A stretch of DNA of 64,000 bases from Kocuria soli (GCF_003797835.1 NZ_RKMF01000006.1:1-64000); one strand, 5' to 3'. Counted from the first letter of the stretch, positions 15,521 to 24,205 are shown. The notes: generated from the letters alone by a model not told the origin. Made by a program: numbers and translations.

Positions 15521-15827
15521 CCGCCTGGCTCCTGTTCTCCGTCTGTCCTGCGTGTCCGCTACGGCACGGACAGGTGCTGGGGACCCGACTGCGATTATAA
15601 AACCCCGTGTTACTGACGTATTGCGCCGTGTGTCGCGGGTGCCTGGTACGGGCAGGTGAGCGTGGGCCCCTGGGATGATCTGCTGCAGTGCGGAATCCGG
15701 CTATCGTTGGCTCTCGACGTCCTCGCGGCGTCTCTGCCAGAACAACCGGTACCGGCCTACCGCGCAGTCGGAACGGCCCAGCCGCCACAACGTCCTCACC
15801 GCGGACGTCGAGCCAGGAAAGCATCCG
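15521..15827. promoter_or_regulatory. Intergenic region between glnR and a membrane protein gene
   Basis: These 307 bases hold a perfect TATAAT on the minus strand (15599 to 15594), rare in this GC-rich sequence, giving glnR a leader of about 70 nt. No good -35 is seen at 17 bp. For the plus-strand gene at 15828 no clear promoter was recognised. No small gene is convincing. Confidence 0.45.
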
Positions 15828-16436
15828 ATGCGTTACCTCCAGATCGTCGCCGTCTCCGTGCTGGCGCTGGTGATCGCCCTGGCGGCTGCCGCCATCGGCG
15901 GGGTGGCGCCGGTTGTCGTCGTGATCGCGATGAGTGTCGTGATCGGCCTGGGCTGGTCCCTGGCCGTGGGCATCCGCGCTCGCTACCGGCACAACGTCAT
16001 CATCCTGGTCAGTGGCATCCTGGCTGCGCTGCTGTCCTGGCTGCAGCCCGATCAACGCCTCGTGTGGCTGCCCGCCATCGTGGGCATCGCGCTCATCGCC
16101 ACCTTCCTGGCCGAACTCGTCCGCGGCGAAGGCGCCCGGCACCGGTTGGAGTCCACGATCTCCTCGGTCGTGGCCGTTCTCGCCGCGGTGTCCAGCTCGG
16201 GATGGATCGCGCTGTCCCAGTACCTGCACGCGTCGGAGGGGTCGCCCGTGGCGGCCATCGTGATCTCCGGTCTGGTGAGCTTCCTGGTGATCGGTGTGAT
16301 CGGAGCACGCATGATCGCAGCAGCCCCGAAGGAGGGGCCTCGGCGGGGGATCGCATCCCTGGGCGTGACCCCGGTGGCACTGCTGGGCCCGGCCGTCTTG
16401 TTCACGTCCCAGTTCGTGGGCCTCGTGGTAGCTTGA
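15828..16436 (+). CDS. Polytopic membrane protein of unknown function
   Basis: The 202-residue, strongly hydrophobic protein has about six to seven predicted membrane segments, with short basic loops (IRARYRHN near residue 50; VRGEGARHR near 100). No catalytic or transport motif was recognised. Start ATG 15828 has AGGAAAG about 5 bases upstream; the longer in-frame extension is not membrane-like. The gene is divergent from glnR, and its stop codon overlaps the -10 box of the next tiny gene, so the region 15.8-18.4 kb probably forms a loose transcription unit with the nitrobindin-like and ygfZ genes. Confidence 0.65.
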   Translation: MRYLQIVAVSVLALVIALAAAAIGGVAPVVVVIAMSVVIGLGWSLAVGIRARYRHNVIILVSGILAALLSWLQPDQRLVWLPAIVGIALIATFLAELVRGEGARHRLESTISSVVAVLAAVSSSGWIALSQYLHASEGSPVAAIVISGLVSFLVIGVIGARMIAAAPKEGPRRGIASLGVTPVALLGPAVLFTSQFVGLVVA

Positions 16437-16440
16437 GCCC

Positions 16441-16548
16441 ATGCTTGCTCTAGAGATCTTCTACCTCGTCCTGCTCGTCCTGGCCGTTCTTTGCATCGCG
16501 GGCGTTGCCGCGGTCGTCCTGAAGGGTCTGTTCAAGGGTCAGAAGTAA
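16441..16548 (+). CDS. 35-residue single-span membrane microprotein
   Basis: Reading from ATG 16441 gives a 35-residue protein: MLALEIF, then about 22 hydrophobic residues, ending KGLFKGQK and TAA. It is therefore a single transmembrane helix with a short basic, probably cytoplasmic, tail. A TAGCTT box (16429-16434) six bases before the ATG fits leaderless transcription. It is packed between the upstream stop (5 bp away) and the nitrobindin-like start (2 bp away), which supports it as a real gene. Its function is unknown. Similar small proteins at this place in relatives would be the decisive test. Confidence 0.6.
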   Translation: MLALEIFYLVLLVLAVLCIAGVAAVVLKGLFKGQK

Positions 16549-16550
16549 TC

Positions 16551-17150
16551 GTGCCGATCGAAATTCCCTCCGATCTCACGCCGGAACTCGTACCGTTCGC
16601 GTGGCTGTTGGGTGAATGGGAGGGCGACGGTTTCCTGGGCTACGGCGATGTGGACCAGCGCCCCTTCCGCCAGCACGTTCACTTCGCGCACCACGGACTT
16701 CCGTTCCTCGAATACCGCGCCGAAACGCACCTGATCGACGAAGACGGGCTGCCTGCGCGACTCATTGCGGTGGAGAACGGTTTCTGGCAACTCGAGCGGT
16801 CCTTCGAGGACGGCGACCTGGGCCCGGGTCTGCTGCCCCCCGATGTCGTCCCCGTCCTGCGTGACGCGGACTCCGTCGAGAAGTTGCGCACCGCGGACGG
16901 AGGATTCCCCGTGCTGGCCACGATCAACCGCCCCGGGGGAGTCTCCGAGCTTTACCTGGGGGAGATCAACGGGCCCCGGATCCAACTCGGCACGGACGCG
17001 GTCATGCGCTCGCCGGGCGCCAAGCAGTACACGGCCGCCACTCGAATGTTCGGCCTGGTCAACGGCGACCTTTTCTGGGCCTGGGACATGGCGGCCGAAG
17101 GGCATCCGCTGGGCACACACGCCTCCGCGGAACTCAAGAAGAAGGACTGA
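16551..17150 (+). CDS. FABP-like / nitrobindin heme-binding beta-barrel protein
   Basis: The 199-residue protein belongs to the DUF1794/THAP4 heme-binding (nitrobindin) family, a small beta-barrel that binds ferric heme and reacts with NO or peroxynitrite in characterised members. The lipocalin-like GEWEGDGF motif lies near residue 25, and the C-terminal strand EGHPLGTHASAEL has the conserved histidine region expected near the heme. GTG 16551 is two bases after the microprotein stop. The gene is followed immediately by ygfZ, a common actinobacterial pair. Heme binding is inferred from the family. Confidence 0.82.
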   Translation: MPIEIPSDLTPELVPFAWLLGEWEGDGFLGYGDVDQRPFRQHVHFAHHGLPFLEYRAETHLIDEDGLPARLIAVENGFWQLERSFEDGDLGPGLLPPDVVPVLRDADSVEKLRTADGGFPVLATINRPGGVSELYLGEINGPRIQLGTDAVMRSPGAKQYTAATRMFGLVNGDLFWAWDMAAEGHPLGTHASAELKKKD

Positions 17151-17156
17151 TTGCAC

Positions 17157-18377
17157 GTGGCCGGAGCCACCTACCGTTCCCCGATTCTCGATGCGGCCCC
17201 CGGGGCGGTGGAAGCCACGGGACCGGATGCCGGAGTGGCAGCCCACTACGGCGACCCGCTGCGGGAACAGCGGGCCCTGGCCGCCGGAGACGCGGTGGTC
17301 GACCTGTCCCACAAGGGAGTCCTGACCGTCTCGGGCCAGGATCGTCTCACGTGGCTCACCACCTTGAGTTCCCAGGTCCTCACGGGCATCGTTCCGGGAG
17401 ACAGTTCCGAAACCCTTTTCCTGTCGGTGCAAGGCCGTGTGGAGGCTGCACCGCACGTTCTCGACGACGGCAGCTCCGTGTGGCTGATCGCTGAACCGGG
17501 AGAAACAGCACTGCTCAAGGACTGGCTCGAGTCCATGCGGTTCGCCTTGCGCGTGGAGGTTGCCGACCGCACTGCCGATGTCGCCGTCGTGGGGGCCACG
17601 CGCGTTCCGGAGCACCTGGCGGTTCTGTCCCGTCAACTCACCGCGAGCCCCTTTCCCGGGGCGCACCCAGACCCGGCCACCGCGCTTCCGCTGGTGTGGG
17701 ACGACCCGTGGCCGGGCGTCACGAACGGTGGTTGGGGTTACGCGATCCATGACGATCACCCCGGACGGGAGAGGTCGTGGCACGAGGTGCTCGTCCCACG
17801 CCCCTTGCTCGTCGATGCCCTGACGGGCCCGGCTGCGGACGGCCTGGGACTGGCTGGCTCCTGGGCGGCCGAGGCCTTGCGCATCGAAGCCTGGCGCCCC
17901 CGTGCGTTGGTCGACGCCGATGAGCGCACGGTGCCGCACGAACTGGACTGGTTGCGAACCGCCGTGCACCTTCAGAAGGGGTGCTACAAGGGGCAGGAGA
18001 CCGTGGCCCGGGTCCACAACCTGGGGCACCCTCCGCGCCGCCTGACGTTCCTGGACCTCGACGGCTCCGAGCACACCGTCCCTCCCGCCGGCTCGGAGGT
18101 CCTGGCGGGGGACCGGGTGGTGGGCCGAGTGACCGCGGCCCAGATGCACCACGAGGCCGGTCCCATCGCACTGGCTGTGCTCAAACGATCCGTCGACCCA
18201 GCTGCGCAACTCAGGGTGCGCAGCGTCCACGAAGCATCCGACGGCACCGAGGGATCGCAGGATGCCCCGGCGGAGGTCGGTGAGCAGTGGGCCGCGGCGC
18301 AGACCGTCGTCGTCCCACCCGAGGCCGGCCAGACCGTCCAGCGGGAGAAGGGCTTCCTGCGCGGTCCCCGCGGCTGA
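17157..18377 (+). CDS. ygfZ: Folate-dependent Fe-S assembly protein YgfZ
   Basis: The protein of about 406 residues is a GcvT-like tetrahydrofolate-binding protein that helps assemble or repair iron-sulfur enzymes. The family signature K-G-C-Y-K-G-Q-E (within HLQKGCYKGQETVARVH) contains the conserved cysteine. The start is uncertain: GTG 17157 gives better spacing to AAGAAGGA, while TTG 17151 is two codons earlier. It follows the nitrobindin-like gene with no gap, and a bidirectional hairpin separates it from convergent pfkA. Confidence 0.9.
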   Translation: MAGATYRSPILDAAPGAVEATGPDAGVAAHYGDPLREQRALAAGDAVVDLSHKGVLTVSGQDRLTWLTTLSSQVLTGIVPGDSSETLFLSVQGRVEAAPHVLDDGSSVWLIAEPGETALLKDWLESMRFALRVEVADRTADVAVVGATRVPEHLAVLSRQLTASPFPGAHPDPATALPLVWDDPWPGVTNGGWGYAIHDDHPGRERSWHEVLVPRPLLVDALTGPAADGLGLAGSWAAEALRIEAWRPRALVDADERTVPHELDWLRTAVHLQKGCYKGQETVARVHNLGHPPRRLTFLDLDGSEHTVPPAGSEVLAGDRVVGRVTAAQMHHEAGPIALAVLKRSVDPAAQLRVRSVHEASDGTEGSQDAPAEVGEQWAAAQTVVVPPEAGQTVQREKGFLRGPRG

Positions 18378-18401
18378 TTCTCCCGTCGGTCAGCACATGG
18401 C

Positions 18402-18436
18402 TGCGGCCCCCGGACCGTCAAGGTCTGGGGGCCGCA
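18402..18436. terminator. Bidirectional terminator between ygfZ and pfkA
   Basis: TGCGGCCCCCGGACC (18402-18416) pairs with GGTCTGGGGGCCGCA (18422-18436), with one mismatch and a five-base loop. It lies between convergent genes and has no T tract. Confidence 0.8.
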
Positions 18437-18456
18437 CCACGGGTCAGAGGGCGGTG

Positions 18457-19488
18457 TCAGCGTCCGAAGAGCACCTTCGCCTCGTTGTAGCGTGCCTCCG
18501 GGACCGACTTGAGCCCGTCCAGGGCCTCGGTGAAGTCAACCCGCACGACGTCGGTTCCGCGCAGGGCAACCATCTTGCCCCACTCGCCGTCGCGCACCAG
18601 GTCCACGACGCCCATGCCGAAACGCGTGGCCAGCACGCGGTCGAAGCCCGTGGGCGCTCCACCGCGTTGGATGTGGCCCAGCGTGGTGTTGCGGGTCTCG
18701 ATGCCGGTCAGGCGTGCGATCTCCGCGGTCACGTACTCGCCGATGCCGCCCAGACGCGGGCGGCCGTCGGCTTCCAGGCCCTTGTCGTGCAGGACCTCGT
18801 CGAAGCCCTCGGGGATGAAGCCCTCTGCCACGACCACCAGTGGCGAACGGCCGCGTTCATGGACCTCGGAGACCCAGGCGGCCACCTGTTCCATGGGGAC
18901 CCTCTGCTCCGGGATCAGCACGGCGTGCGCTCCGGCGGACATGCCCGAGTGCAGGGCGATCCAGCCGACGTGACGTCCCATGACCTCCGCGACCATGCAC
19001 CGGTGGTGAGAATCGCCGGTGGTGCGCAGCCGGTCCATGGCATCGGTGGCGATCTGGACGGCCGTGTCGAAACCGAACGTGTAGTCCGTGGCCTGGAGGT
19101 CGTTGTCGATGGTCTTCGGAACACCGACCACGGGCAGCCCAGCGTCGGCCAGGCGCTTGGCTCCGGCGAGGGTTCCTTCACCGCCGATGGCGACAATGGC
19201 GTCGACACCCAGTTCCTTGATGGTCCGGGAGATGTTCTCCGGGCCGCCGTTGGGACCGTCGAAGGGGTTGGTGCGAGAGGTGCCGAGGATGGTGCCGCCC
19301 TGACGCGCCAGCCCGCGCACGGAGGTGCGGGGGATCTCCATGACGTCGCCCTCGACCACGCCGCGCCAACCGTCCAGGAAACCCACGAACTCGTAGTCGT
19401 AGGACTTGATGCCGTGCAGCACGGCACCGCGGATCACGGCGTTCAGGCCGGGGCAGTCGCCGCCGCTGGTCAACAGACCGATCTTCAT
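18457..19488 (-). CDS. pfkA: 6-phosphofructokinase
   Basis: The 343-residue glycolytic kinase phosphorylates fructose 6-phosphate. Nucleotide-binding TSGGDCPGLN is at residues 7-16, GGEGT at 102-106, and PKTIDND at 124-130 with the catalytic Asp. The Gly at the ATP/PPi-discriminating position of GGEG and the Lys in PKTIDND are the combination seen in actinobacterial group III enzymes, several of which use ATP; the donor cannot be proven here. ATG 19488 is preferred over GTG 19494 because the GAGGAG ribosome-binding site abuts that GTG. A TAGACT box at 19581-19576 is a likely promoter. Confidence 0.93.
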   Translation of the reverse strand: MKIGLLTSGGDCPGLNAVIRGAVLHGIKSYDYEFVGFLDGWRGVVEGDVMEIPRTSVRGLARQGGTILGTSRTNPFDGPNGGPENISRTIKELGVDAIVAIGGEGTLAGAKRLADAGLPVVGVPKTIDNDLQATDYTFGFDTAVQIATDAMDRLRTTGDSHHRCMVAEVMGRHVGWIALHSGMSAGAHAVLIPEQRVPMEQVAAWVSEVHERGRSPLVVVAEGFIPEGFDEVLHDKGLEADGRPRLGGIGEYVTAEIARLTGIETRNTTLGHIQRGGAPTGFDRVLATRFGMGVVDLVRDGEWGKMVALRGTDVVRVDFTEALDGLKSVPEARYNEAKVLFGR

Positions 19489-19575
19489 GCTCACTCCTCA
19501 AGGAGATAGGGGACCGACAGTGCCGTTGCGGGGTCCGATTCAAGATCCTCGGGACTGCCGGTGAAACTGCTCCCC

Positions 19576-19581
19576 AGTCTA
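19576..19581 (-). promoter_or_regulatory. -10 box of pfkA
   Basis: TAGACT on the minus strand (19581 to 19576) gives a leader of about 80 nt. The -35 is not clear. Confidence 0.4.
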
Positions 19582-19687
19582 GGAGCTGACCTACGGGAAG
19601 GGGCGGCTGTTGGCAGTAGATGCCGTGAACACTGCCCGACGGGTGAGCGTTAAGTTCCGGTTCACCGGACCGTGAGACGTGGCCCAC

Positions 19688-19693
19688 TAGGAT
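19688..19693 (+). promoter_or_regulatory. -10 box of ppk2
   Basis: TAGGAT (19688-19693) lies seven bases before an ATG at 19701 and about 60 bases before the ATG at 19752 that has a GAAGGAG site. Either a leaderless start or a short leader is possible. Confidence 0.4.
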
Positions 19694-19751
19694 GGAAGGG
19701 ATGATCCAGGCACCCTCGCGGTGCACCCGCCGTCCCGAAGGAGTGGTTGAG

Positions 19752-20654
19752 ATGCCCGAAGTCCCACAAGAGAACCTCCGGGAGTTCATCGACAAGCTCG
19801 TGGAACAGGGGTACACGGTTCAGGAGGGGCATTCCCCGGACCCGGACCTGATCGATCCGGGTGGATCCGCGGTCGAGACCTGGCGTGAGGGCTACCCCTA
19901 TGCCGAGCGTATGTCCCGTGACGACTACGAGATGGAGAAGTACAAGCTCCAGATCGAACTGCTCAAGCTGCAGTACTGGTCCCAGGACAACAACCTGCGC
20001 CACATTCTGGTCTTCGAAGGCCGTGACGCCGCGGGCAAGGGTGGCACGATCAAGCGCTTCATGGAGCACCTCAACCCGCGTGCGGCCCGCACCGTGGCGT
20101 TGAACGCCCCGACCGAACGTGAGCGCGGACAGTGGTACTTCCAGCGCTACATCCAGCACTTCCCGACCTTCGGTGAGATGGTCATGTTCGACCGGTCCTG
20201 GTACAACCGCGGAAACGTGGAACGGGTCATGGGATTCTGCACCGACGACGAGTACGAGTCCTTCATGGAGCAGGCCCCGGTTTTCGAAAAGATGATCGTG
20301 GACTCCGGGATCCACCTGACCAAGTTCTGGTTCTCGGTCACCCAGCACGAACAGCGCACCCGGTTCGCGATCCGCCAGATCGACCCCGTGCGCCGGTGGA
20401 AGCTCTCCCCGAACGACCTCGCCTCCCTGGACCGCTGGGACGAGTACACGTTGGCCAAGGAAGAGACCTTTCGCCGCACGGACACGGATCACGCCCCGTG
20501 GATCACCATCAAGTCCAACGACAAGAAGCGCGCACGCCTCAACGCGATGCGCTATTTCCTCAACCAGTTCGACTACGAGGACAAGGACGACTCGGTGGTC
20601 TACGAACCCGACCCCCTGATCGTGCGGCGCGGTCGCGACGCCGTCGACGACTGA
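19752..20654 (+). CDS. ppk2: Polyphosphate kinase 2 (PPK2)
   Basis: The 300-residue protein is a class I-type PPK2, transferring phosphate between polyphosphate and nucleoside diphosphates. The Walker A loop GRDAAGKGG is at residues 90-98, and the second catalytic/lid segment FDRSWYNRGNVERVMG is at 146-161. The start ATG 19752 has GAAGGAG nine bases upstream; an in-frame ATG at 19701 after a TAGGAT box would add 17 residues of non-conserved character. It is divergent from pfkA, so both energy-metabolism genes share the 263-bp region between them. A 27-bp perfect hairpin follows. Confidence 0.93.
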   Translation: MPEVPQENLREFIDKLVEQGYTVQEGHSPDPDLIDPGGSAVETWREGYPYAERMSRDDYEMEKYKLQIELLKLQYWSQDNNLRHILVFEGRDAAGKGGTIKRFMEHLNPRAARTVALNAPTERERGQWYFQRYIQHFPTFGEMVMFDRSWYNRGNVERVMGFCTDDEYESFMEQAPVFEKMIVDSGIHLTKFWFSVTQHEQRTRFAIRQIDPVRRWKLSPNDLASLDRWDEYTLAKEETFRRTDTDHAPWITIKSNDKKRARLNAMRYFLNQFDYEDKDDSVVYEPDPLIVRRGRDAVDD

Positions 20655-20671
20655 CCCCCGCCCGAGAAACG

Positions 20672-20730
20672 CCGAGGCCTCCGTTTCGGCCCTGAACCTG
20701 CTGGGTTCAGGGCCGAAACGGAGGCCTCGG
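20672..20730. terminator. 27-bp perfect hairpin terminator
   Basis: The arms 20672-20698 and 20704-20730 are perfectly complementary over 27 bp (beginning CCGAGGCCTCCGTTTCGG) around the five-base loop TGCTG. It lies between convergent ppk2 and a membrane protein gene. There is no T run. Confidence 0.85.
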
Positions 20731-20747
20731 CACGTGGGGCCTGCGCC

Positions 20748-21152
20748 TCAGTGGCTGTCCGCGAACACCCAGGCGGCTGCCGCATTCACGCCGGTCACTG
20801 TGAACACCGAGGGCCACGCCCCGATCTTCTTGGCCAGCGGGTGGGAGAGGCCGAATCCGAGCAGGTACGTGGTTCCCAGGGCGGCCGTGGTGATGGGGCC
20901 ACACTTACGCCACCAGTTGTGTGCGGCTGCAGCCCCGGCCGCGAAGAGGACGGCACCGCCCAACGGACGGACTCCGGTCCAGCGGGCCACACCGTAACCA
21001 CCGATGAGTCCGGCCGAGACCATCGCGGCGGTCGGGATCTGTTCGTTGGCCGCCAGTGCGCCGGTGTACAGATCCGTGAGGTGCTCGGTCACCGTGGTCT
21101 CGCCGGTAGCGGAGTGAGCGGTGGCGTGGTGGTTGGTGAGGTTCTCGGACAT
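20748..21152 (-). CDS. Small membrane protein of unknown function
   Basis: The 134-residue protein has a hydrophilic His/Thr-rich N-terminus (1-40) and three to four hydrophobic segments (about 41-60, 64-80, 86-105 and 113-131). No known motif was recognised. ATG 21152, with AAGGACC upstream, is preferred to an ATG 51 bases earlier. It is monocistronic, convergent with ppk2 and separated from the aminotransferase by about 100 bp. Confidence 0.6.
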   Translation of the reverse strand: MSENLTNHHATAHSATGETTVTEHLTDLYTGALAANEQIPTAAMVSAGLIGGYGVARWTGVRPLGGAVLFAAGAAAAHNWWRKCGPITTAALGTTYLLGFGLSHPLAKKIGAWPSVFTVTGVNAAAAWVFADSH

Positions 21153-21258
21153 GCTTTGGTCCTTGTCTACGTGTTCCGGATGTGCTGCCGGCGGCGTCTG
21201 CAAAGACCGCAGGCGATCTGCGCGCCGGATGCTGCTTCGAGCCCGGTGTCAGCCGAGG

Positions 21259-22485
21259 TCAGGTCGCTGATCCCAGGAACTCTTGGAGTCGACGGAGACC
21301 CTCGGCCAGGTCGTCGTCGCCCAGGGCGTAGGAGAGCCGGAAGTACCCCGACGGGCCGAAGGCCTCTCCGGGAACCACGGCCACCTTGGCCTGGTTCAGC
21401 ACCAGTTCGGCCAGTTCGGCGGAGGTTTGCGGCACGGTCCCTCCGAAGTTCCGGCCCAGCAGGGAACGAACATCGGCGTAGGCGTAGAACGCACCCTGCG
21501 GGGTGGGGACCTCGACCCCGTCGATGGCGTTGAGGCCTTCGACGATCGTCTTCCGCCGACGGTCGAAGGCGGCCTTCATGGCCTCCACTTCGTCCATGGG
21601 CCCGGTCAGGGCTGCGATCGCCGCGCGCTGCGCGATGTTGTTGACGTTGGAGCTCAGGTGGGACTGCAAGTTGCCCGCCGCCTTGATCACGTCCTTGGGG
21701 CCGATCATCCAGCCCACGCGCCAGCCCGTCATGGCGTAGGTCTTGGCCACGCCGTTGAGCACGATCACGTTCTCACCCAGCTCGGGGCAGGCGCCCGCGA
21801 TCGAGGTGAACTGCAGACCGTCGTAGACCAGGTGCTGGTAGATCTCGTCCGTGATGACCATGAGGCCCTTTTCGGCGGCCCACGCACCGAGCGCCTTGAT
21901 CTCCTCGGCCGTGAACACCGCGCCCGTGGGGTTGGACGGTGAGCACAGCAGCAGCGCCTTGGTCCCGTCCGTGCGGTGCTCCTCGAGCATCTCCGGGGTC
22001 ACCTTGTACCCGAGCTCTGGTCCGGCGAACACCTCCACGGGGGTGCCACCGGCCAAGCGGATGGCCTCGGGGTACGTCGTCCAGTAGGGGCTGGGCAGCA
22101 GGACCTCGTCGCCGTCGTCGACCACGGTCTGGAAGCTCTGGTAGACGGCCTGCTTGCCGCCGTTGGTCACGATGATCTGGGACGGGTCGACGTCCCAACC
22201 CGAGTCCCGGGCGGTGGCCGCGGCAATGGCTTCGCGCAGGGCGGGGAGTCCGACACCGGGGGAGTAGCGGAAGTTGGAGGGGTCCTTGAGCGCCTCGGCC
22301 GCTGCATCGACGATGTAGGCGGGGGTGGGGAAATCCGGCTCACCGGCGCCGAAACCGATCACGGGTTCCCCCGCGGCCTTGAGTTCCTTCGCCTTCGAGT
22401 CGACCGCGAGAGTGGCCGAAGGGGCGATGGCGGCGATCCGCCGGGAAATGCGCTGTGCGCTGCGATCTGAACGGTGCTCGGACAT
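21259..22485 (-). CDS. aspC: PLP-dependent aspartate aminotransferase (class I)
   Basis: The 408-residue fold-type I aminotransferase interconverts aspartate and 2-oxoglutarate with oxaloacetate and glutamate. Lys248 in [15 protein letters not shown] is the PLP Schiff-base lysine. [11 protein letters not shown] (about 211-221) carries the Asp and Tyr that contact the cofactor, and SPSNPTGAV (182-190) has the conserved Asn. It resembles the 1-gamma (Thermus-like) subgroup also annotated aspB. A TAGCAT box (22541 to 22536) is a plausible -10, leaving a 45-nt leader with GAGGAGG. It is divergent from tRNA-Trp. Confidence 0.9.
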   Translation of the reverse strand: MSEHRSDRSAQRISRRIAAIAPSATLAVDSKAKELKAAGEPVIGFGAGEPDFPTPAYIVDAAAEALKDPSNFRYSPGVGLPALREAIAAATARDSGWDVDPSQIIVTNGGKQAVYQSFQTVVDDGDEVLLPSPYWTTYPEAIRLAGGTPVEVFAGPELGYKVTPEMLEEHRTDGTKALLLCSPSNPTGAVFTAEEIKALGAWAAEKGLMVITDEIYQHLVYDGLQFTSIAGACPELGENVIVLNGVAKTYAMTGWRVGWMIGPKDVIKAAGNLQSHLSSNVNNIAQRAAIAALTGPMDEVEAMKAAFDRRRKTIVEGLNAIDGVEVPTPQGAFYAYADVRSLLGRNFGGTVPQTSAELAELVLNQAKVAVVPGEAFGPSGYFRLSYALGDDDLAEGLRRLQEFLGSAT

Positions 22486-22535
22486 GATCGGAGCATCCTC
22501 CTCGTGACCTTCGGGGAACGGGCGGGCAAGACACC

Positions 22536-22541
22536 ATGCTA
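22536..22541 (-). promoter_or_regulatory. -10 box of the aspartate aminotransferase gene
   Basis: TAGCAT on the minus strand, with TGTGGC 17 bp upstream as a weak -35. Confidence 0.4.
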
Positions 22542-22623
22542 CTCACCGCCCCCGGGTGGCCACAGGTGGCTTACGGCGCCTTCCGTGCGACGGTGAGGTA
22601 AGAGCAGTTCTGCCCCGATGCGG

Positions 22624-22659
22624 CCCGCAATTGCGGGGTGCCGACAACTGGCCTAACAT
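22624..22659 (+). promoter_or_regulatory. Promoter toward tRNA-Trp/secE with a palindrome over the -35
   Basis: TTGCGG (22631-22636) and TAACAT (22654-22659) have a 17-bp spacer. The -35 lies in the perfect 14-bp palindrome CCCGCAATTGCGGG (22624-22637). A second -10-like box, TAAGGT, is at 22732-22737, nearer the tRNA. The rest of the 315-bp gap between aspC and tRNA-Trp shows no gene. Confidence 0.45.
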
Positions 22660-22800
22660 GATGGGCTGGTCCAGGACCCCACCACTGCGTGACGCCCGCG
22701 ACGATCGACGCCGCGGGGCGGACGGGGGTGGTAAGGTCTTGGACCGGTGTTTGAACAGGAAACGTGGGGTCTTCAGGCCGTGCGGTTCCGGAGGACACAT

Positions 22801-22873
22801 AGGGCAGTGGCGCAATTGGTAGCGCAGCGGTCTCCAAAACCGCAGGTTGCAGGTTCGAGTCCTGTCTGCCCTG
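22801..22873 (+). tRNA. tRNA-Trp (CCA)
   Basis: AGGGCAG (22801-22807) pairs with CTGCCCT (22866-22872), with discriminator G22873. The anticodon stem GCGGT/ACCGC encloses CTCCAAA, anticodon CCA at 22834-22836. It lies upstream of secE-nusG, the usual bacterial order. Confidence 0.95.
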
Positions 22874-22998
22874 CGTCGCACCGTCGTCGTGCGGAGTCGA
22901 ATGCCCCGGTGAGTCAACACGAGCCTGGGCGGCACCGTAGGACGACGGGAAACCGACCGAAACCGAGGACGACGCGCGTAGTACCTCGAGGAGAAACC

Positions 22999-23262
22999 AT
23001 GTCGCAGAACACAGCCACCGAACGCCCCGGCGGCGAACCGGACGAAGCCCCCCGTGGGATCTTCGGCCGGATCTTGCTGTTCTTGCGGCAGGTTTTCGGT
23101 GAACTGCGCAAGGTCCACACACCCACACGTGGTGAACTGGTGCAGTACGTGCTGGTCGTCCTGGTCTTCGTGGCCTTCATGATGGCGCTGATCTCCCTGC
23201 TGGACCTCGGGTTCGGACAGCTGGCCATGCTGGTCTTCGGCGAAGGAACGATCGGCAGCTGA
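22999..23262 (+). CDS. secE: Preprotein translocase subunit SecE
   Basis: The 87-residue protein is the single-span SecE of the SecYEG channel. A polar N-terminus is followed by the conserved amphipathic segment ILLFLRQVFGELRKVHTPTR (about 25-44) and one transmembrane helix (about 48-72). ATG 22999 follows GAGGAGA. The order tRNA-Trp, secE, nusG, rplK, rplA is the standard bacterial cluster. A hairpin CGCACCATGC/GCGTGGTGCG lies in the 145-bp space before nusG. Confidence 0.93.
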   Translation: MSQNTATERPGGEPDEAPRGIFGRILLFLRQVFGELRKVHTPTRGELVQYVLVVLVFVAFMMALISLLDLGFGQLAMLVFGEGTIGS

Positions 23263-23407
23263 CCGTCGGACCGAATCGATCGGCGATCACCCGCGAGACC
23301 TGCGCACCATGCGGACTCAACCGGATGCGTGGTGCGACGTGCAAACACCGGGCACCGGGCCCACCTGAGGCCCCCGGGCCCCGAGCAGAGGAAGCAGGAC
23401 ACCTGAC

Positions 23408-24190
23408 GTGACCGAGCCCCAGTCCGAGAACGACATCGAGCTGACCGCCGAGTCCCAGACCGAGCAGCCCCAGGCCGACTCGGTCGATCAGGCTGCCCAG
23501 GACGCGGCCGCTGCGGAGGCTCCCGAGGCCGCCCAGGAAGCTGACCCGGCCGAGGAACCCGTCGACCCCCGCGCGGAGTTCGCGGCAAAGCTGCGCCGCC
23601 AGGAAGGTGACTGGTTCGTCATCCACACCTACGCGGGCTACGAGAACCGCGTGAAGACCAACCTGGAGACCCGTATCCAGTCCTTGAACATGGAAGAGGA
23701 CATCTTCCAGATCGAGGTCCCCATGGAAGAGGTCGTCGAGATCAAGAACGCGCAGCGCAAGACCGTGCGCCGCGTCCGCATCCCCGGCTACGTCCTGGTC
23801 CGCATGAACCTGACCGACGCTTCCTGGGGCGCCGTCCGCCACACCCCGGGTGTCACCGGCTTCGTGGGACAGGACGCCTACAACCCGAACCCGTTGACGA
23901 TCAACGAAGTCGTCGACATGCTCAACCCCGTCTTCGAGACTCCGCAGACCGCACCGGCGGAGGGCGAATCGGCGGCACCCGCAGGTGCCCCCGCCGCCGC
24001 TTCTGCGCCGTCGGTCACCGTGGACTTCGAGGTCGGCGAGTCCGTGATCGTCAAGGAAGGCGCCTTCGCGACCCTCCCCGCCACGATCTCGGAGATCAAG
24101 GTCGAGTCCCAGCAGTTGGTCGTGCTCGTGTCGATCTTCGAACGCGAGACCCCCGTGACCATTGCCTTCGACCAGGTCTCCAAGATCTGA
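23408..24190 (+). CDS. nusG: Transcription antitermination/elongation factor NusG
   Basis: The 260-residue protein has an acidic, Gln/Ala-rich N-terminal extension (1-60), the NGN domain that binds RNA polymerase (from about [14 protein letters not shown] at 67) and the C-terminal KOW domain (207-260, with [16 protein letters not shown]). An Ala/Pro-rich linker (about 176-206) joins the two. The extension and long linker are actinobacterial features; E. coli NusG is 181 residues. It starts at GTG 23408. A strong terminator-like hairpin separates it from rplK. Confidence 0.95.
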   Translation: MTEPQSENDIELTAESQTEQPQADSVDQAAQDAAAAEAPEAAQEADPAEEPVDPRAEFAAKLRRQEGDWFVIHTYAGYENRVKTNLETRIQSLNMEEDIFQIEVPMEEVVEIKNAQRKTVRRVRIPGYVLVRMNLTDASWGAVRHTPGVTGFVGQDAYNPNPLTINEVVDMLNPVFETPQTAPAEGESAAPAGAPAAASAPSVTVDFEVGESVIVKEGAFATLPATISEIKVESQQLVVLVSIFERETPVTIAFDQVSKI

Positions 24191-24205
24191 TCCATCCCAA
24201 GACTT

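Noticed and set aside
15656-16453. Alternative plus-strand frame over the membrane protein at 15828
   Set aside because: Its product is Arg/Pro/Gly-rich with no hydrophobic pattern, whereas the other frame gives a regular membrane protein.
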